Part shown: positions 9,069 to 18,164 of the stretch, one piece after another | Layout of the letters: the number at the start of each line of letters is the position of its first letter | Position numbering within the stretch: position 1 is the stretch's first letter | NCBI GenBank assembly: GCA_049520395.1 | Contig: JBEKPV010000016.1 | Span: 1-59,556 of the forward strand | Source: UBA1161 sp049520395 | GTDB taxonomy: Bacteria; Planctomycetota; Phycisphaerae; Tepidisphaerales; Tepidisphaeraceae | Direction: 5' to 3' | DNA length: 59,556 nt | Notes under the pieces: generated by a model | What the model was told of the DNA's origin: nothing | The model's database searches: none | The model's input: the letters and a program-made list of their open reading frames with translations, nothing else | Program-made: the position numbers and the translations under genes

Positions 9069-9480
9069 CAACTGCGTCACCGCGGAGCCAACCAGCAAGG
9101 GCGAGATCGACAATCTTCGCTCGATCGTCTCCCGCAGCTTGGCCAACGTCGCTGTTCCGGGGCTGAGCGCCGACATCCGCTTCATTCTGGCTTATGACGC
9201 CGCCAGAACGCTGTCGCTGATGATCGTCCGCGCCGAAGGCTACCGCCCCCGCTCCGTCGGCGGCCATTATCACACCTTCCTGGGCCTCGCGGCGGCCGAT
9301 CCCGCGTTTGCAACTCTGTCGGCCTATTTCAATGACTGCCGGATGATCCGCAATGAGTGCGAGTACGATGTTGCCGGCGGCGTAACAGACACCGATGTTG
9401 ATCAATTGCTCCGCATGGTCAAACGATTTGCTGCCGACGCCGAAACGTGGATTGCGACACGACACGCACACTTGGCGTGA
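9043..9480 (+). CDS. HEPN-domain protein, putative RNase toxin partner of the MNT protein
   Basis: A 145-residue, mostly helical protein with the HEPN active-site arrangement near its C-terminus: R100, then R103-N104-E-C-E-Y108-D. This is the R-N-x-x-E-Y-D variant seen in a subset of HEPN proteins, where Tyr takes the place of the usual His of the Rx4-6H motif. HEPN proteins of such pairs act as RNases or RNA-binding toxins. The GTG start at 9043 lies inside the upstream gene (26-base overlap), which implies translational coupling. The function as a toxin is inferred from gene pairing and the motif, and the altered residue leaves catalytic activity open. Confidence 0.72.
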   Translation: MTWTELLNSNCVTAEPTSKGEIDNLRSIVSRSLANVAVPGLSADIRFILAYDAARTLSLMIVRAEGYRPRSVGGHYHTFLGLAAADPAFATLSAYFNDCRMIRNECEYDVAGGVTDTDVDQLLRMVKRFAADAETWIATRHAHLA

Positions 9481-9524
9481 ACGGGGATCAGTAGATCGAA
9501 ACACCACGCAAACGCGGGCGCGGG

Positions 9525-10340
9525 TTAAGGCATCACTCTGGCGTCGGGGTATTCTCCAACAAGGCGGGTTTTTAGGGCGGTCGCCTGGGCGTAGGAGGGT
9601 AGGCCCGCGGAGCGGACGACTTTTAGGCCGCGCTGGTCGATTTCCTCGGCGATGGACCCGGCGGAGGTGACGGCGTAGGCGGCTTTCTGGACGTCGGAGG
9701 AATCGTTGAAGGCTCCGACCTGGACGTAAAATCCATGTACGCCCTGGCGAGCCTGGGCGCGACGGGCTACTTCGGTGCCGGGATATTCGTCCTGGACGAC
9801 GGCAAAGGTGTGATCGGCGTCATCGAAGCGGCCGAGCCGCTGCTGGCAGATTCCGATGCGATAGAGGATCCATTGTTTCCACTGGGGGTTGTCGAGTTGC
9901 GCACTGGCGATGGTCCATTGCTGGAGCGCGACGGCGTAATCATCCTGGAAATACGCGACGTTGCCGATTTGCGCGCGGAGGCGGCCCTGCAGCGCGGGGC
10001 TGGGGTATTCGCCCAGGGCGAGGGCGTAATAACGGCGGGCTTCGGCGAGATCGGCGGCGGCGGCGGCGGGATCGGGTTTGGGACGGTCCTCGATGGCGCG
10101 GCCGTGCAGGTAATGAGCCTCGGCGGCGTTCTGGGCGACGCCGGAGGCGGCGACATCGTCGGCGGCACGCAGGGCGCGGTCGTATTGCTGGGCCCGCAGC
10201 GCGTCCTCGCCGGCGTTCAGTTCCTGACGATTTTGGGAATTGTCGGCACAGGCCCCGGCGAACATCAGCCCGGCGGCGCCGAGCCAGGAGAGATAGGCCA
10301 ATCGCCCGATCCAAAGGCGTTCCATCCGTGGATTTCGCAT
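9525..10340 (-). CDS. TPR-containing lipoprotein with C-terminal SPOR domain
   Basis: Probable envelope protein of about 271 residues. The N-terminus has a hydrophobic segment ending in a lipobox-like FAGAC. The middle contains TPR-like helices (YDRALRAADDV, YAVALQQWTIA, RIGICQQRLGRFDDADHTF). The last ~70 residues form a SPOR domain (GFYVQVGAFNDSSDVQKAAY...YAQATALKTRLVGEYPDARV), which binds denuded peptidoglycan at division sites. I chose the ATG at 10340 because a GGAGG lies 5 bases upstream. It diverges from the acyl-CoA synthetase gene with about 30 bases between starts. A role in septal wall or envelope upkeep is inferred from SPOR alone. Confidence 0.8.
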   Translation of the reverse strand: MRNPRMERLWIGRLAYLSWLGAAGLMFAGACADNSQNRQELNAGEDALRAQQYDRALRAADDVAASGVAQNAAEAHYLHGRAIEDRPKPDPAAAAADLAEARRYYALALGEYPSPALQGRLRAQIGNVAYFQDDYAVALQQWTIASAQLDNPQWKQWILYRIGICQQRLGRFDDADHTFAVVQDEYPGTEVARRAQARQGVHGFYVQVGAFNDSSDVQKAAYAVTSAGSIAEEIDQRGLKVVRSAGLPSYAQATALKTRLVGEYPDARVMP

Positions 10341-10369
10341 CCTTGCCTCCATGCGGTTATATTGCGGCG

Positions 10370-11836
10370 ATGCTGGTTGAACCGCTGCTCGACCATGCCC
10401 GGCGCACTCCGGAGGAGATCGCGCTGCACGATGACGGGGGCAGCTACACGTATCAGCAGTTAGCCGCGGCGGCCGGGGGATTGGCGACCTTTCTCGCCGG
10501 CGTTACCAGCCGGCCGCATGTCGCCATTCTGCTCCCATCCGGCTTTGGATTTGTCGCCAGTTTCTATGGAACGCTGCTGGCTGGCAAGAGCGTGGTGCCG
10601 ATAAATTTTCTTTTGGGGGATCGGGAGATCGCTCACGTTCTGCGTGATAGCGGGGTCGATACCGTCCTGACCGCCCCGCCGCTGGCCGGCAAACTGAATA
10701 ACAGCGGGCTGAATATCGTCGACATTTCGACCCTTCCCAAGACGGCGCCGGGCGCGGCGCTTCCGACACCGGTGCCGCGAAATCCGGACGATATGGCGGT
10801 GCTGATTTATACGAGCGGGACCAGCGGACTGCCTAAAGGGGTGATTCTGACCTACGCGAATCTGCAGAGCGATCTGGATGCCGCGATCCAGCATGCCCGG
10901 CTGGAGAATAAGCACGTTTTCCTGGGCGTGATCCCACTGTTCCACGCGTTTGGGCTGCTGGCGATGATGCTGGCGCCGATTCAATTGGCGGCCACGGTTA
11001 TTTACATGGCGCGGTTCAATCCGGTCGCGGTGGTGAACACCATTCGCCAGCGAAAGGTTTCGCTGGTGTTCGCGGTGCCCAGCATGTTCGCGGCCATTGC
11101 GCATCTCAAGAACGCCTCGGCGGAGGATTTTAATTCGGCGTACTTGATGATCAGCGGAGCCGAGCCGCTGCCGGTGCCTTTACGAGAGAAATTTCAGGAG
11201 CGGTTCGGCGTGACGCTCTACGAGGGATATGGACTGAGCGAAACCAGCCCGGCGGTTGCGCTGTCGACGCCGTTTGGATCGCGCATGGGGAGCGTGGGCA
11301 AAGCGCTGCCGGGGGTAATAATCAAGATCACTGATGACAACGGGCGGGAGGTGGGTGTCGGAGAGGTGGGGGAAATCTGGTTGAAGGGGCCGATGGTGAC
11401 GCGCGGCTATTATAATTTGCCGGCGGAAACGGCGGCTTCGTTTACCAGCGATGGTTTTTTCAAAACCGGAGATTTGGGAAGACTGGACTCCGATGGATTC
11501 CTTTTTATCACGGGTCGGAAGAAGGATTTGATCATCGTGGCCGGGGAAAAGGCCGCGCCCAGGGAGATCGAGGAAATGCTGCTGCGGCATGAGTCGGTGG
11601 GCGAAGCGGCGGTGGTGGGGAAGAAAGATTCGAGCCGGGGGGAAGTGGTGGTTGCGTTCGTGGTTGGGAGGGAGGGGCAATTGGTCAAAGCGGATGAATT
11701 ACGGGATTTTTGCCGGGGGCAGGGGTTGCCGCAGTGGAAGATTCCCCGGGAGATTTTTATCGAGAAGGAGTTGCCGCACTCGCCGACGGGGAAGGTGCTG
11801 AAGCGGGTGCTGGCTGAACGAGTGAATCAAGTTTGA
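10370..11836 (+). CDS. AMP-binding acyl-CoA synthetase (long-chain fatty acid-CoA ligase type)
   Basis: Activates a carboxylic acid, most likely a fatty acid, to acyl-AMP and then acyl-CoA. Family signatures are intact: the phosphate loop YTSGTSGLPKG, the A5 motif YEGYGLSETSP, the A8 block DGFFKTGDLGR and the catalytic lysine region near the end, PHSPTGKVLKR. The 488-residue length is somewhat short for FadD-type ligases but complete. The ATG at 10370 (MLVEPLLDHARRTPEEIAL) matches the usual start, while a GTG at 10328 would overlap the divergent lipoprotein's start region. Chain-length preference cannot be read from the sequence. Confidence 0.92.
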   Translation: MLVEPLLDHARRTPEEIALHDDGGSYTYQQLAAAAGGLATFLAGVTSRPHVAILLPSGFGFVASFYGTLLAGKSVVPINFLLGDREIAHVLRDSGVDTVLTAPPLAGKLNNSGLNIVDISTLPKTAPGAALPTPVPRNPDDMAVLIYTSGTSGLPKGVILTYANLQSDLDAAIQHARLENKHVFLGVIPLFHAFGLLAMMLAPIQLAATVIYMARFNPVAVVNTIRQRKVSLVFAVPSMFAAIAHLKNASAEDFNSAYLMISGAEPLPVPLREKFQERFGVTLYEGYGLSETSPAVALSTPFGSRMGSVGKALPGVIIKITDDNGREVGVGEVGEIWLKGPMVTRGYYNLPAETAASFTSDGFFKTGDLGRLDSDGFLFITGRKKDLIIVAGEKAAPREIEEMLLRHESVGEAAVVGKKDSSRGEVVVAFVVGREGQLVKADELRDFCRGQGLPQWKIPREIFIEKELPHSPTGKVLKRVLAERVNQV

Positions 11837-11867
11837 TCGATAAGCCATTTGGTCGCGGCTATATCTT

Positions 11868-11900
11868 AATGACGAAATTCGAATTTTATCATTCGGACAT
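11868..11900. repeat. Copy 1 of an intergenic repeat at the 3' end of a PEP-CTERM gene
   Basis: This 33-base stretch is the reverse complement of 15196-15228 at 31 of 33 positions by eye. Its core is AAATTCGAATTTT, and it is followed up to 11930 by further TTCGTCATTCG units. The stop codon and the last codons of the adjacent GH28 gene lie in these units. It fills the convergent gap between the acyl-CoA synthetase and the GH28 gene, and no other gene or terminator is apparent there. Confidence 0.75.
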
Positions 11901-11907
11901 TCTTTCG

Positions 11908-14900
11908 TCATTCGTCATTCGAATTTCGAGTTTCCGCGCAGCGGACGTTCATCATCTTCCTGCGGCGGCGTGACAGGGCGCCAAAGGCGAAAATCGCCAG
12001 GAGGCCGGCGGAGGCGGGCTCGGGGACCGCCCCCCCCAGAACGAAGGGAGAAAAGCTCGCCGTTTCGAATGTGATGGTGTCGGTAGCAGGATCCACCTGA
12101 GCCACAATCGGGTCCCAGGTCCCGTCCACACCCCCGACGTCGTGCCAAATAAGCATCTCGTCGTCTGCCGGAATTGTTACGTCAGTGGGATCGAAGTGAA
12201 GTATCACGGTCTGCATGCCCACAAGATCCTGCTCGTCGGTATAATCCAGCACCCAGATTTGCGTGACTCCGTCGGAATCGCCCAGGCTAAAATCCTCGTT
12301 GGCCGCGCCATAAGCTGAAAGATCGGTGGAATCGGTTTGGTAATACGCGGCCGAGAAATTACCGCCATTCGTCGAGTCGACCGTGGCGGTAACCTGGCCA
12401 AGTGGATTTTGGCCGGCCGGGGTGATTGGATTGGTATTGTTCGGCCCGACATTAGTGGGAGTGGGGGCTTCAGGGCTGGTGAGAACCATGGTATTGGGAT
12501 TCAAACTGACGAAAGCCACGTCGCTGGGCACGGTACTGATACTCACGGTGAATGAGTGCAATCCGTCGAGCGCGTAAAGCGTGCCACCATTGGCGACATT
12601 AGCGAATTGATCTCCTCTAGTACCGATATCGGCCTGCATCACGGTGTAGGAACGGTCGAGTGAAATGCCGTCGGGTCCTCCCCAGCCACTGGTCACAGCA
12701 ACGTTCAAAGTCCCGCCGAAGGTAATAAAGTTTGCATCTGTTGAGCCATAGCTTGGTGCCGCGGCCGTACCTCCGATCTGGAAAAGGATCGTCCCCGACG
12801 AATTGAGAGTGAGCTTATCCTGGTTGTGCAAATATCCCGGCCCAATCACGAGCGTTCCGTTATTAACCAGCGACGTTTCCGCGATTTCAGATTCACCAGA
12901 TCCCAGGACGGTCATCACGCCGTAATTCGTCAGGGTCCCAGCATCTTCCGCGCTAACGTTGTTGATGGCGGCGTTGGAGAGAGTCAGGCTGCCGTAGTTC
13001 ACGATGCTTCCGGAAGTGCCGTTGAAATTAAGGGCGGAGCCGGAGAGGGCCAAATTACCGTTGTTCACCACGTCCCCAGCGACGTTAATCGTAGACCCCG
13101 CGGTTGCCGTGATTGTGCCCGGTGCGTTTGCCGTCAAACTGCCGATCGACACTGCGGCATTCGACAAATTCAATGCGCCGGAATTCGTCAAATTGCCCTG
13201 AACCGTAAGATTGCCCGGTGTGCTCCCGGTTCCGGCCGAGACATTCAGAGTACCGGCGTTGGTTAGTTGCGTATCCACTGTGAAAGTTCCGCCGTTGACG
13301 CTGACCACGCTCTTGGCGCCGAGCGTCGCCGTATTGGCCGACAGAATGGCCGGAGCCCCGGAAACGTTGATGATTCCCGTACTGCTTAGCCCATTACTGA
13401 ATCGCACCATCCCGCTGTTCACTTCCACGTCGCCGGAATCCTCATTGGTAAACGGAACGTCGAATTCCGTGGTGCCCGTGCCGATTGATTTCTGGAAAAC
13501 ACCCGTGTTGTCGAAAGAGCCGGTGCCGGTCAACGTGCGGTTGTTCTGGGCGGTAAAAGATCCGGCGTTCGAATAGACGGCGCCATTATCCAGGGCGAAA
13601 TTGCCGTCGATCGCGGTGTTTCCGGTGTCGACCCACGTCACCGCCGTGCCGGCAGGGTTGGTGGTATCGGCTGGAAATTCCTCCGCGCCGTAGAGCGTAT
13701 AAGCCCCGGCGAACAAGGAATTGCCGTAGGTATTCATGTTGGCGCCGCTCGCCGCCGTCGCGCTCAAGCCGGAGAGATCCAGGTTCGACGCATAATAGAT
13801 GTCCGCCCCCAAAGCGCCGCTGAGACTGACATTGTTGAACGAGACAGTATCGATATTGCGCGCCGGCTCGTCGCTGTAGGTCGGGGAACTATTGAGCCCA
13901 TAAATGATCGCTACCTGGCCCGAGCCGCCGGTGGCCGTGATGTTGTTGTAGGAGATATTGTTGAAGAACGGGTCCAAAGATCCGTTGACGAATTCGTTGG
14001 CGGTGACGCCGGAATCGCCCGGGTTCGAGACATTGAATTTCGTGGGATCGCTAAGTTCGACAGCGGTCAGTTCCGGAGTTTGGGAACTGTAATCGTCGCC
14101 GCCGTCGTACCAACTATTCATGAGAATGGGATAAGTGACGCCGGTCATTGTGAGATTGCTGAACGAGACGTTCTTGACGATTCCGCCCTCGCCCGGGCCC
14201 CCTTTGAGGCGCAGTCCGTTGGTGGTGCCGTTGAAAGTGCAGTTTGTGACCGACATTCCGTCGAGTCCATCATTGGTCTCCCCGCCGACGGAGATCCCAT
14301 GACCCGTGCCTATCGTGCAATTGTTGACCACAATGTCGCTGCACGCCGTGCTTTGCGGCTTGACCACGACGTCATCGTCCCCCGTGGAGATGTTGCAGTT
14401 TTCAATATTAAAACCATTGCCGGCAACGTCGATGCCGTCGGTATTGGGCGAATCGAAAGGATTGGAGATGGTCACCGAATTCACCGTGACGTCGTTGTTG
14501 GTGCCGCTGGCCAAATTGAGATTAAAGGAGGGAGAATTCTCAAACGTCAGGCCCTGGATGAGCAGGTTGCTCGAACTGTTGACGACGACCAGACGCGGAC
14601 GGTCGCCGGGAACGGTGTTTTTATCCCCCTCGGTCCCCCACCATTCGGGATCGGAAGCGGACGTGCTGAAGGAGGCATTGCCGTCGACGGTGCCCGTTCC
14701 GCTCAATTCCGAATTGGTGACGCCCGTCATGTGAATGAAGGCGGTGGCGATCCCCCAGTTCGCCATGGTTGGCGCCACCAGAGTCCCGTCCACCTCGAAA
14801 TCGGTATTGCTGCCGATGTTGATCATGCCGGAGCTGCTCCCCACCGGCCCGGCTTGACAATTGAATGTCCCGGCCGGCACGACGATGGTGCCGCCGCCGG

Positions 14901-15147
14901 CTACGTTACAGGCGTGGATGGCCGCATCGATGGCGCTGAGGTTCGTTAGGCCGCTCGCGCTGGGGCTGGCGCCATAGCTGGTGATATTAAACATGCCGGC
15001 AGGAATGTTGACCTGCGCCAGCGCGGGAGCGGCCCACGACGCGGCCGCGACGATTGCCGCCGCCCCCAGACTCCTGCGCGTAGAAGTCGACCGTCTCGCC
15101 GTCGTCCCAGGAAACACGATTTGCCCTAGCTTATTCCCCTCTCGCAT
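11908..15147 (-). CDS. Secreted GH28 (polygalacturonase-like) protein with PEP-CTERM anchor
   Basis: A 1079-residue exported protein. A signal sequence ends near residue 45 (AAPALAQ). Residues ~50-420 form a right-handed beta-helix of glycoside hydrolase family 28, with all four catalytic blocks: N235-T-D-G-I-D, G256-D-D-D, G282-H-G-I-S and R313-L-K. In this family they hydrolyse pectin-type galacturonans. Residues ~500-850 are Gly/Asn/Thr-rich repeats resembling autotransporter or Pec-lyase passengers. The tail has VPEP at 1041-1044, a hydrophobic stretch and RRRR, a PEP-CTERM sorting signal recognised by an exosortase. GGAAGG lies a few bases before the ATG. The final residues (NSNDE) are encoded by an intergenic repeat. 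The actual substrate is inferred. Confidence 0.88.
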   Translation of the reverse strand: MREGNKLGQIVFPGTTARRSTSTRRSLGAAAIVAAASWAAPALAQVNIPAGMFNITSYGASPSASGLTNLSAIDAAIHACNVAGGGTIVVPAGTFNCQAGPVGSSSGMINIGSNTDFEVDGTLVAPTMANWGIATAFIHMTGVTNSELSGTGTVDGNASFSTSASDPEWWGTEGDKNTVPGDRPRLVVVNSSSNLLIQGLTFENSPSFNLNLASGTNNDVTVNSVTISNPFDSPNTDGIDVAGNGFNIENCNISTGDDDVVVKPQSTACSDIVVNNCTIGTGHGISVGGETNDGLDGMSVTNCTFNGTTNGLRLKGGPGEGGIVKNVSFSNLTMTGVTYPILMNSWYDGGDDYSSQTPELTAVELSDPTKFNVSNPGDSGVTANEFVNGSLDPFFNNISYNNITATGGSGQVAIIYGLNSSPTYSDEPARNIDTVSFNNVSLSGALGADIYYASNLDLSGLSATAASGANMNTYGNSLFAGAYTLYGAEEFPADTTNPAGTAVTWVDTGNTAIDGNFALDNGAVYSNAGSFTAQNNRTLTGTGSFDNTGVFQKSIGTGTTEFDVPFTNEDSGDVEVNSGMVRFSNGLSSTGIINVSGAPAILSANTATLGAKSVVSVNGGTFTVDTQLTNAGTLNVSAGTGSTPGNLTVQGNLTNSGALNLSNAAVSIGSLTANAPGTITATAGSTINVAGDVVNNGNLALSGSALNFNGTSGSIVNYGSLTLSNAAINNVSAEDAGTLTNYGVMTVLGSGESEIAETSLVNNGTLVIGPGYLHNQDKLTLNSSGTILFQIGGTAAAPSYGSTDANFITFGGTLNVAVTSGWGGPDGISLDRSYTVMQADIGTRGDQFANVANGGTLYALDGLHSFTVSISTVPSDVAFVSLNPNTMVLTSPEAPTPTNVGPNNTNPITPAGQNPLGQVTATVDSTNGGNFSAAYYQTDSTDLSAYGAANEDFSLGDSDGVTQIWVLDYTDEQDLVGMQTVILHFDPTDVTIPADDEMLIWHDVGGVDGTWDPIVAQVDPATDTITFETASFSPFVLGGAVPEPASAGLLAIFAFGALSRRRRKMMNVRCAETRNSNDE

Positions 15148-15195
15148 TGAAAAATTTTCCTTCCGATGAAATGGCCGGCTGCTCCGGCAAGCTCG

Positions 15196-15228
15196 AAGTC
15201 CGAATGTTAAAATTCGAATTTCGTCATT
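15196..15228. repeat. Copy 2 of the intergenic repeat, inverted relative to copy 1
   Basis: It matches the reverse complement of 11868-11900 at 31 of 33 positions (core AAAATTCGAATTTCGTCATT). It lies between the GH28 gene and the second PEP-CTERM gene, and the TGA stop of the latter (15226-15224) is inside it. The two copies therefore flank the GH28 gene as inverted repeats about 3.3 kb apart. Further partial units (TTTTCGTCATT) continue to about 15242. Confidence 0.75.
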
Positions 15229-18088
15229 CGATTTTCGTCATTCTGGCGCGCCGTCGGCGCGTCAGCGCCCCAAACGCGGTAATCGCCAGCAATCCCCCCG
15301 TCGTCGGCTCCGGCACCACGGTGATCGTCAGCGAGTTATCCGTGTTTGAAGCGCTGAGCGTCGTGCTCCCGTCCAGCCAGTGAGTGAGATCGAGCGTGTA
15401 GCCGCTATTGGTGAAGCTATTGAAATTCATGATCGTGAACGTCTGACCCCATAGCGGCTGATATCCGTCGAGCAGCGAGACGCCGATGGTGCCGCCGAGG
15501 TTGGCGTTGCCGGAGACGTCGAGCTGGTCGAAGGTGGTGAGGGAAGCGAGTTGAACATCGATCGCGCCGGTGCTGATGAGGTTGCCGCTGATGTTCAGGG
15601 TTCCGGGGTCGTCGCCGGGGGCGATTTCGCCGGCACTGGTGACGTTGCTGTCGAGCGTACCGACGCCGCCCAGGGTGCTGCCGCTGGAGATGGTGGTGCC
15701 GTCGCTGGCGGTGACATTGGCGGCTGAGCCGAGCTGGAGCGTTCCGACGCCGCCGGCGCTGCTGCCGAGATCGATCGTGGCGGCGCTGAGCGTTCCGCCG
15801 GAGATATTGGCCACGCCGATGCCGGCCCCGCCGGTTTCGGTGCCGTCGTTTCCGACGCCGAGGACGCCGACGGTGGTGGTTCCGCCGGTCTGGGTCATGG
15901 TTCCGGTGAATCCGCTGGTGACGCCGAGCTTGATGTTGGGGGCGGTGACGGTGGCGGAGTCCTGGACGTTCAGAGCGCCGTTGTATTGATAACCGCCGAC
16001 GATGGAGGCGTTGATGACCGGGTCGGCCCCCTGGGGAGTGGGCTGATTGGTGACGACGAAATTTCCGTTCTGCTTGACGGTGAGATCGTTGAGGTGAGCG
16101 CCGCCCGGGTCCCAGCTGGAGGATCCGCCGACGGTGACGTCGCCTGAACCGCCGGTGCCGCCGATGCTGAGGATTCCGCCGATGGCGATCTGTGCGTTGC
16201 CGCTGCTGGAGACGGTTCCGCTGCCGCTGGCGGCGCCGACATACATGTCGTTGGTGACGTTGATGCTGCTGGAGCCGGAGAAGGTGGCGCTGCCCGCCCC
16301 GCCGGCGGAGGAGCCGAGGAGGACGGCGCCGGCGTCGAGCGTCCCGCCGGAGATGCTGGCGGTTCCGATGCCGGCCCCGCTGGTCTGGCTGGCGTCGTTG
16401 CCGTCGCCGAACGTCGTCACCGTGACCGCGCCGCCGGTCTGCGTGTACGTGCCGGTGAATCCGGAAGTGACGCCCAATTTGAGCACCGGCGAAGTCACGG
16501 TTCCGCCGCTGACGGTCATCGCTCCGTTGCGCATGTACCCGCCGACCAGCGCCCCGACAATTTCCGGATCATCCCCCGGCTGGGCGGCCTGGCTGACGAC
16601 CTGAAGCGAGCCGTTGTTGACGGTCAGGTCGTTCATGTTGAGGCCGTCTAATTCCACGTTGCCGGTGCCGCTGATTTGGAGCGTTCCTGAGCCGCCGGTG
16701 GTGTTGCCGAGCAGGACGAGATGGGTGGTGAGTGTGCCGGCGGAAACGGTGACGCTGCCGCTGGCGGTGGAAGCGCCGCCGGTGATTGTGCCGTTGTTGC
16801 CGACGCCGAGGTCGCCGGTGATGGTGGTGGTTCCGCCGGAGATGGCCAGCGATCCGGACGAACCGGCATCGGCCCCGACGAGCAGGCTCCCCGCGCCGGT
16901 GGCGGTGCCGCCGGCGATCTGGACGCTGCCTTGATCGATGGTGGTTTGGTTGGCGTAGGTGCTCGTGCCGTCGTTCTGGATGATGGTTCCGGTTCCGGAA
17001 ATGGTGCCGGCGATGTGAAAGGTTGCGCCGGAATAAATGGTGAGGGTGCCGTTGTTGATGAGGTTTTGTCCGGAGAGGGTTCCCCCCTGGAGGGAGTAGG
17101 AGCCGGTGCTGCCGGGCTGGCGGGCGATGGTGATGTTGCCGGCGGCGGTGTTGGTGCCGCCGGTCTGGACGAAGCTGCCGTTGCCGGTGTCGCCGATGTA
17201 TTCGGAGCCGGCGACGCTGAGGACGGCGGGGTCGGAGAGGTTGGTGTTATCCATTTCGTAGGAGCCGTCGAGGGTGAGGTCGCCGAAGCCGCCGCCGTTG
17301 AGCGTGGTGACGGTTCCGCCGGATTGGGTGAAAGTTCCGACGGGGCCGATATCGATGCCGTTGGTGACGGAGAGGGAGCCGCCGTTCATGGTGTAGGCGC
17401 CGGAGCCGACGGATTGGTTGCCGATCTGGAGGCCGTTGGCGATGGTGTGGGTGCTGCCGGAGTATTGAGTAAAGGAGCCGGAGGCGTTGAAGGAGCCGAA
17501 GGCCTGTCCGACATATTCGGTTTCACCGACGGAGAGTGAGCCGCCGCTGAGGGAGTAATAGCCGGCGCCGCCGGTATCTCGGCCCAGATGGAAATCCTGG
17601 GTGACGGAAAGGGAGCCGCCGGTTTGGTATCCGTAGCCGGTGGCGTCGACGCCGATTTCGGCGGTGAGGGTGTCGACGGCGCCGCCGTAGATGCTGATCG
17701 ACGCGCCATTATCGACGGTGAGGGCATTGGCGATGTCGAGCGGAACGGATGCGGAGGCGTCGGCGTCGAGAATGACGGAGTTGTCGGTGCTGAGGCCGTC
17801 GGAAATGTTCAGATTGTTGATCGAGAGCGTGGAGGGAAACGAGACGGTGGTCACGCTGTCGATGATGGCGTTTCCGCTGACGGCGGAGCTGTCGACATCG
17901 TCGTTGGTGTCGGAAGAAGAGGGAGCGCCGAGAGACCAGTTGGCGGCATTTTCCCACTTACCCGAAGTATCGCCGGAATAGTGATTATCCGCCGCCCGCG
18001 CTAGTGACGGCATGGCCAGGGGCATGGCCGCCAAAACCGCGCCGATCAATACGGACCTTCCCGCTGCCCGATTCCCGAAATCGCGCAT
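15224..18088 (-). CDS. Large repeat-rich PEP-CTERM surface protein (autotransporter-passenger-like)
   Basis: A 954-residue exported protein. The signal peptide ends around residue 32 (PSLARA). Next comes a segment typical of planctomycete surface proteins, with W-E-N-A-A-N-W-S. The rest is a long beta-solenoid of Gly/Ser/Thr-rich units such as GTYTQTGGAVTV, GSATFSGSS and GGTLSAATIDLG. The C-terminus has VPEP at 925-928, a hydrophobic helix and RRRR, a PEP-CTERM signal. No catalytic motif is visible, so a structural, adhesive or matrix role is the most that can be inferred. The ATG at 18088 is preceded by GGGAGGGAGAG. The last residues (MTKIE) come from the same intergenic repeat that ends the GH28 gene. 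Confidence 0.88.
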   Translation of the reverse strand: MRDFGNRAAGRSVLIGAVLAAMPLAMPSLARAADNHYSGDTSGKWENAANWSLGAPSSSDTNDDVDSSAVSGNAIIDSVTTVSFPSTLSINNLNISDGLSTDNSVILDADASASVPLDIANALTVDNGASISIYGGAVDTLTAEIGVDATGYGYQTGGSLSVTQDFHLGRDTGGAGYYSLSGGSLSVGETEYVGQAFGSFNASGSFTQYSGSTHTIANGLQIGNQSVGSGAYTMNGGSLSVTNGIDIGPVGTFTQSGGTVTTLNGGGFGDLTLDGSYEMDNTNLSDPAVLSVAGSEYIGDTGNGSFVQTGGTNTAAGNITIARQPGSTGSYSLQGGTLSGQNLINNGTLTIYSGATFHIAGTISGTGTIIQNDGTSTYANQTTIDQGSVQIAGGTATGAGSLLVGADAGSSGSLAISGGTTTITGDLGVGNNGTITGGASTASGSVTVSAGTLTTHLVLLGNTTGGSGTLQISGTGNVELDGLNMNDLTVNNGSLQVVSQAAQPGDDPEIVGALVGGYMRNGAMTVSGGTVTSPVLKLGVTSGFTGTYTQTGGAVTVTTFGDGNDASQTSGAGIGTASISGGTLDAGAVLLGSSAGGAGSATFSGSSSINVTNDMYVGAASGSGTVSSSGNAQIAIGGILSIGGTGGSGDVTVGGSSSWDPGGAHLNDLTVKQNGNFVVTNQPTPQGADPVINASIVGGYQYNGALNVQDSATVTAPNIKLGVTSGFTGTMTQTGGTTTVGVLGVGNDGTETGGAGIGVANISGGTLSAATIDLGSSAGGVGTLQLGSAANVTASDGTTISSGSTLGGVGTLDSNVTSAGEIAPGDDPGTLNISGNLISTGAIDVQLASLTTFDQLDVSGNANLGGTIGVSLLDGYQPLWGQTFTIMNFNSFTNSGYTLDLTHWLDGSTTLSASNTDNSLTITVVPEPTTGGLLAITAFGALTRRRRARMTKIE

Positions 18089-18164
18089 GTCTCTCCCTCC
18101 CGATATTTATTTGGGGGCTACGGAAGAAGTGCCGAAACCCCTAGGTCGACAAGAACTGGGGGGG

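Noticed and set aside
14080..14949. Long plus-strand frames inside the PEP-CTERM genes (also 16721-17539)
   Set aside because: They are antisense to repetitive coding sequence and look like no protein family.
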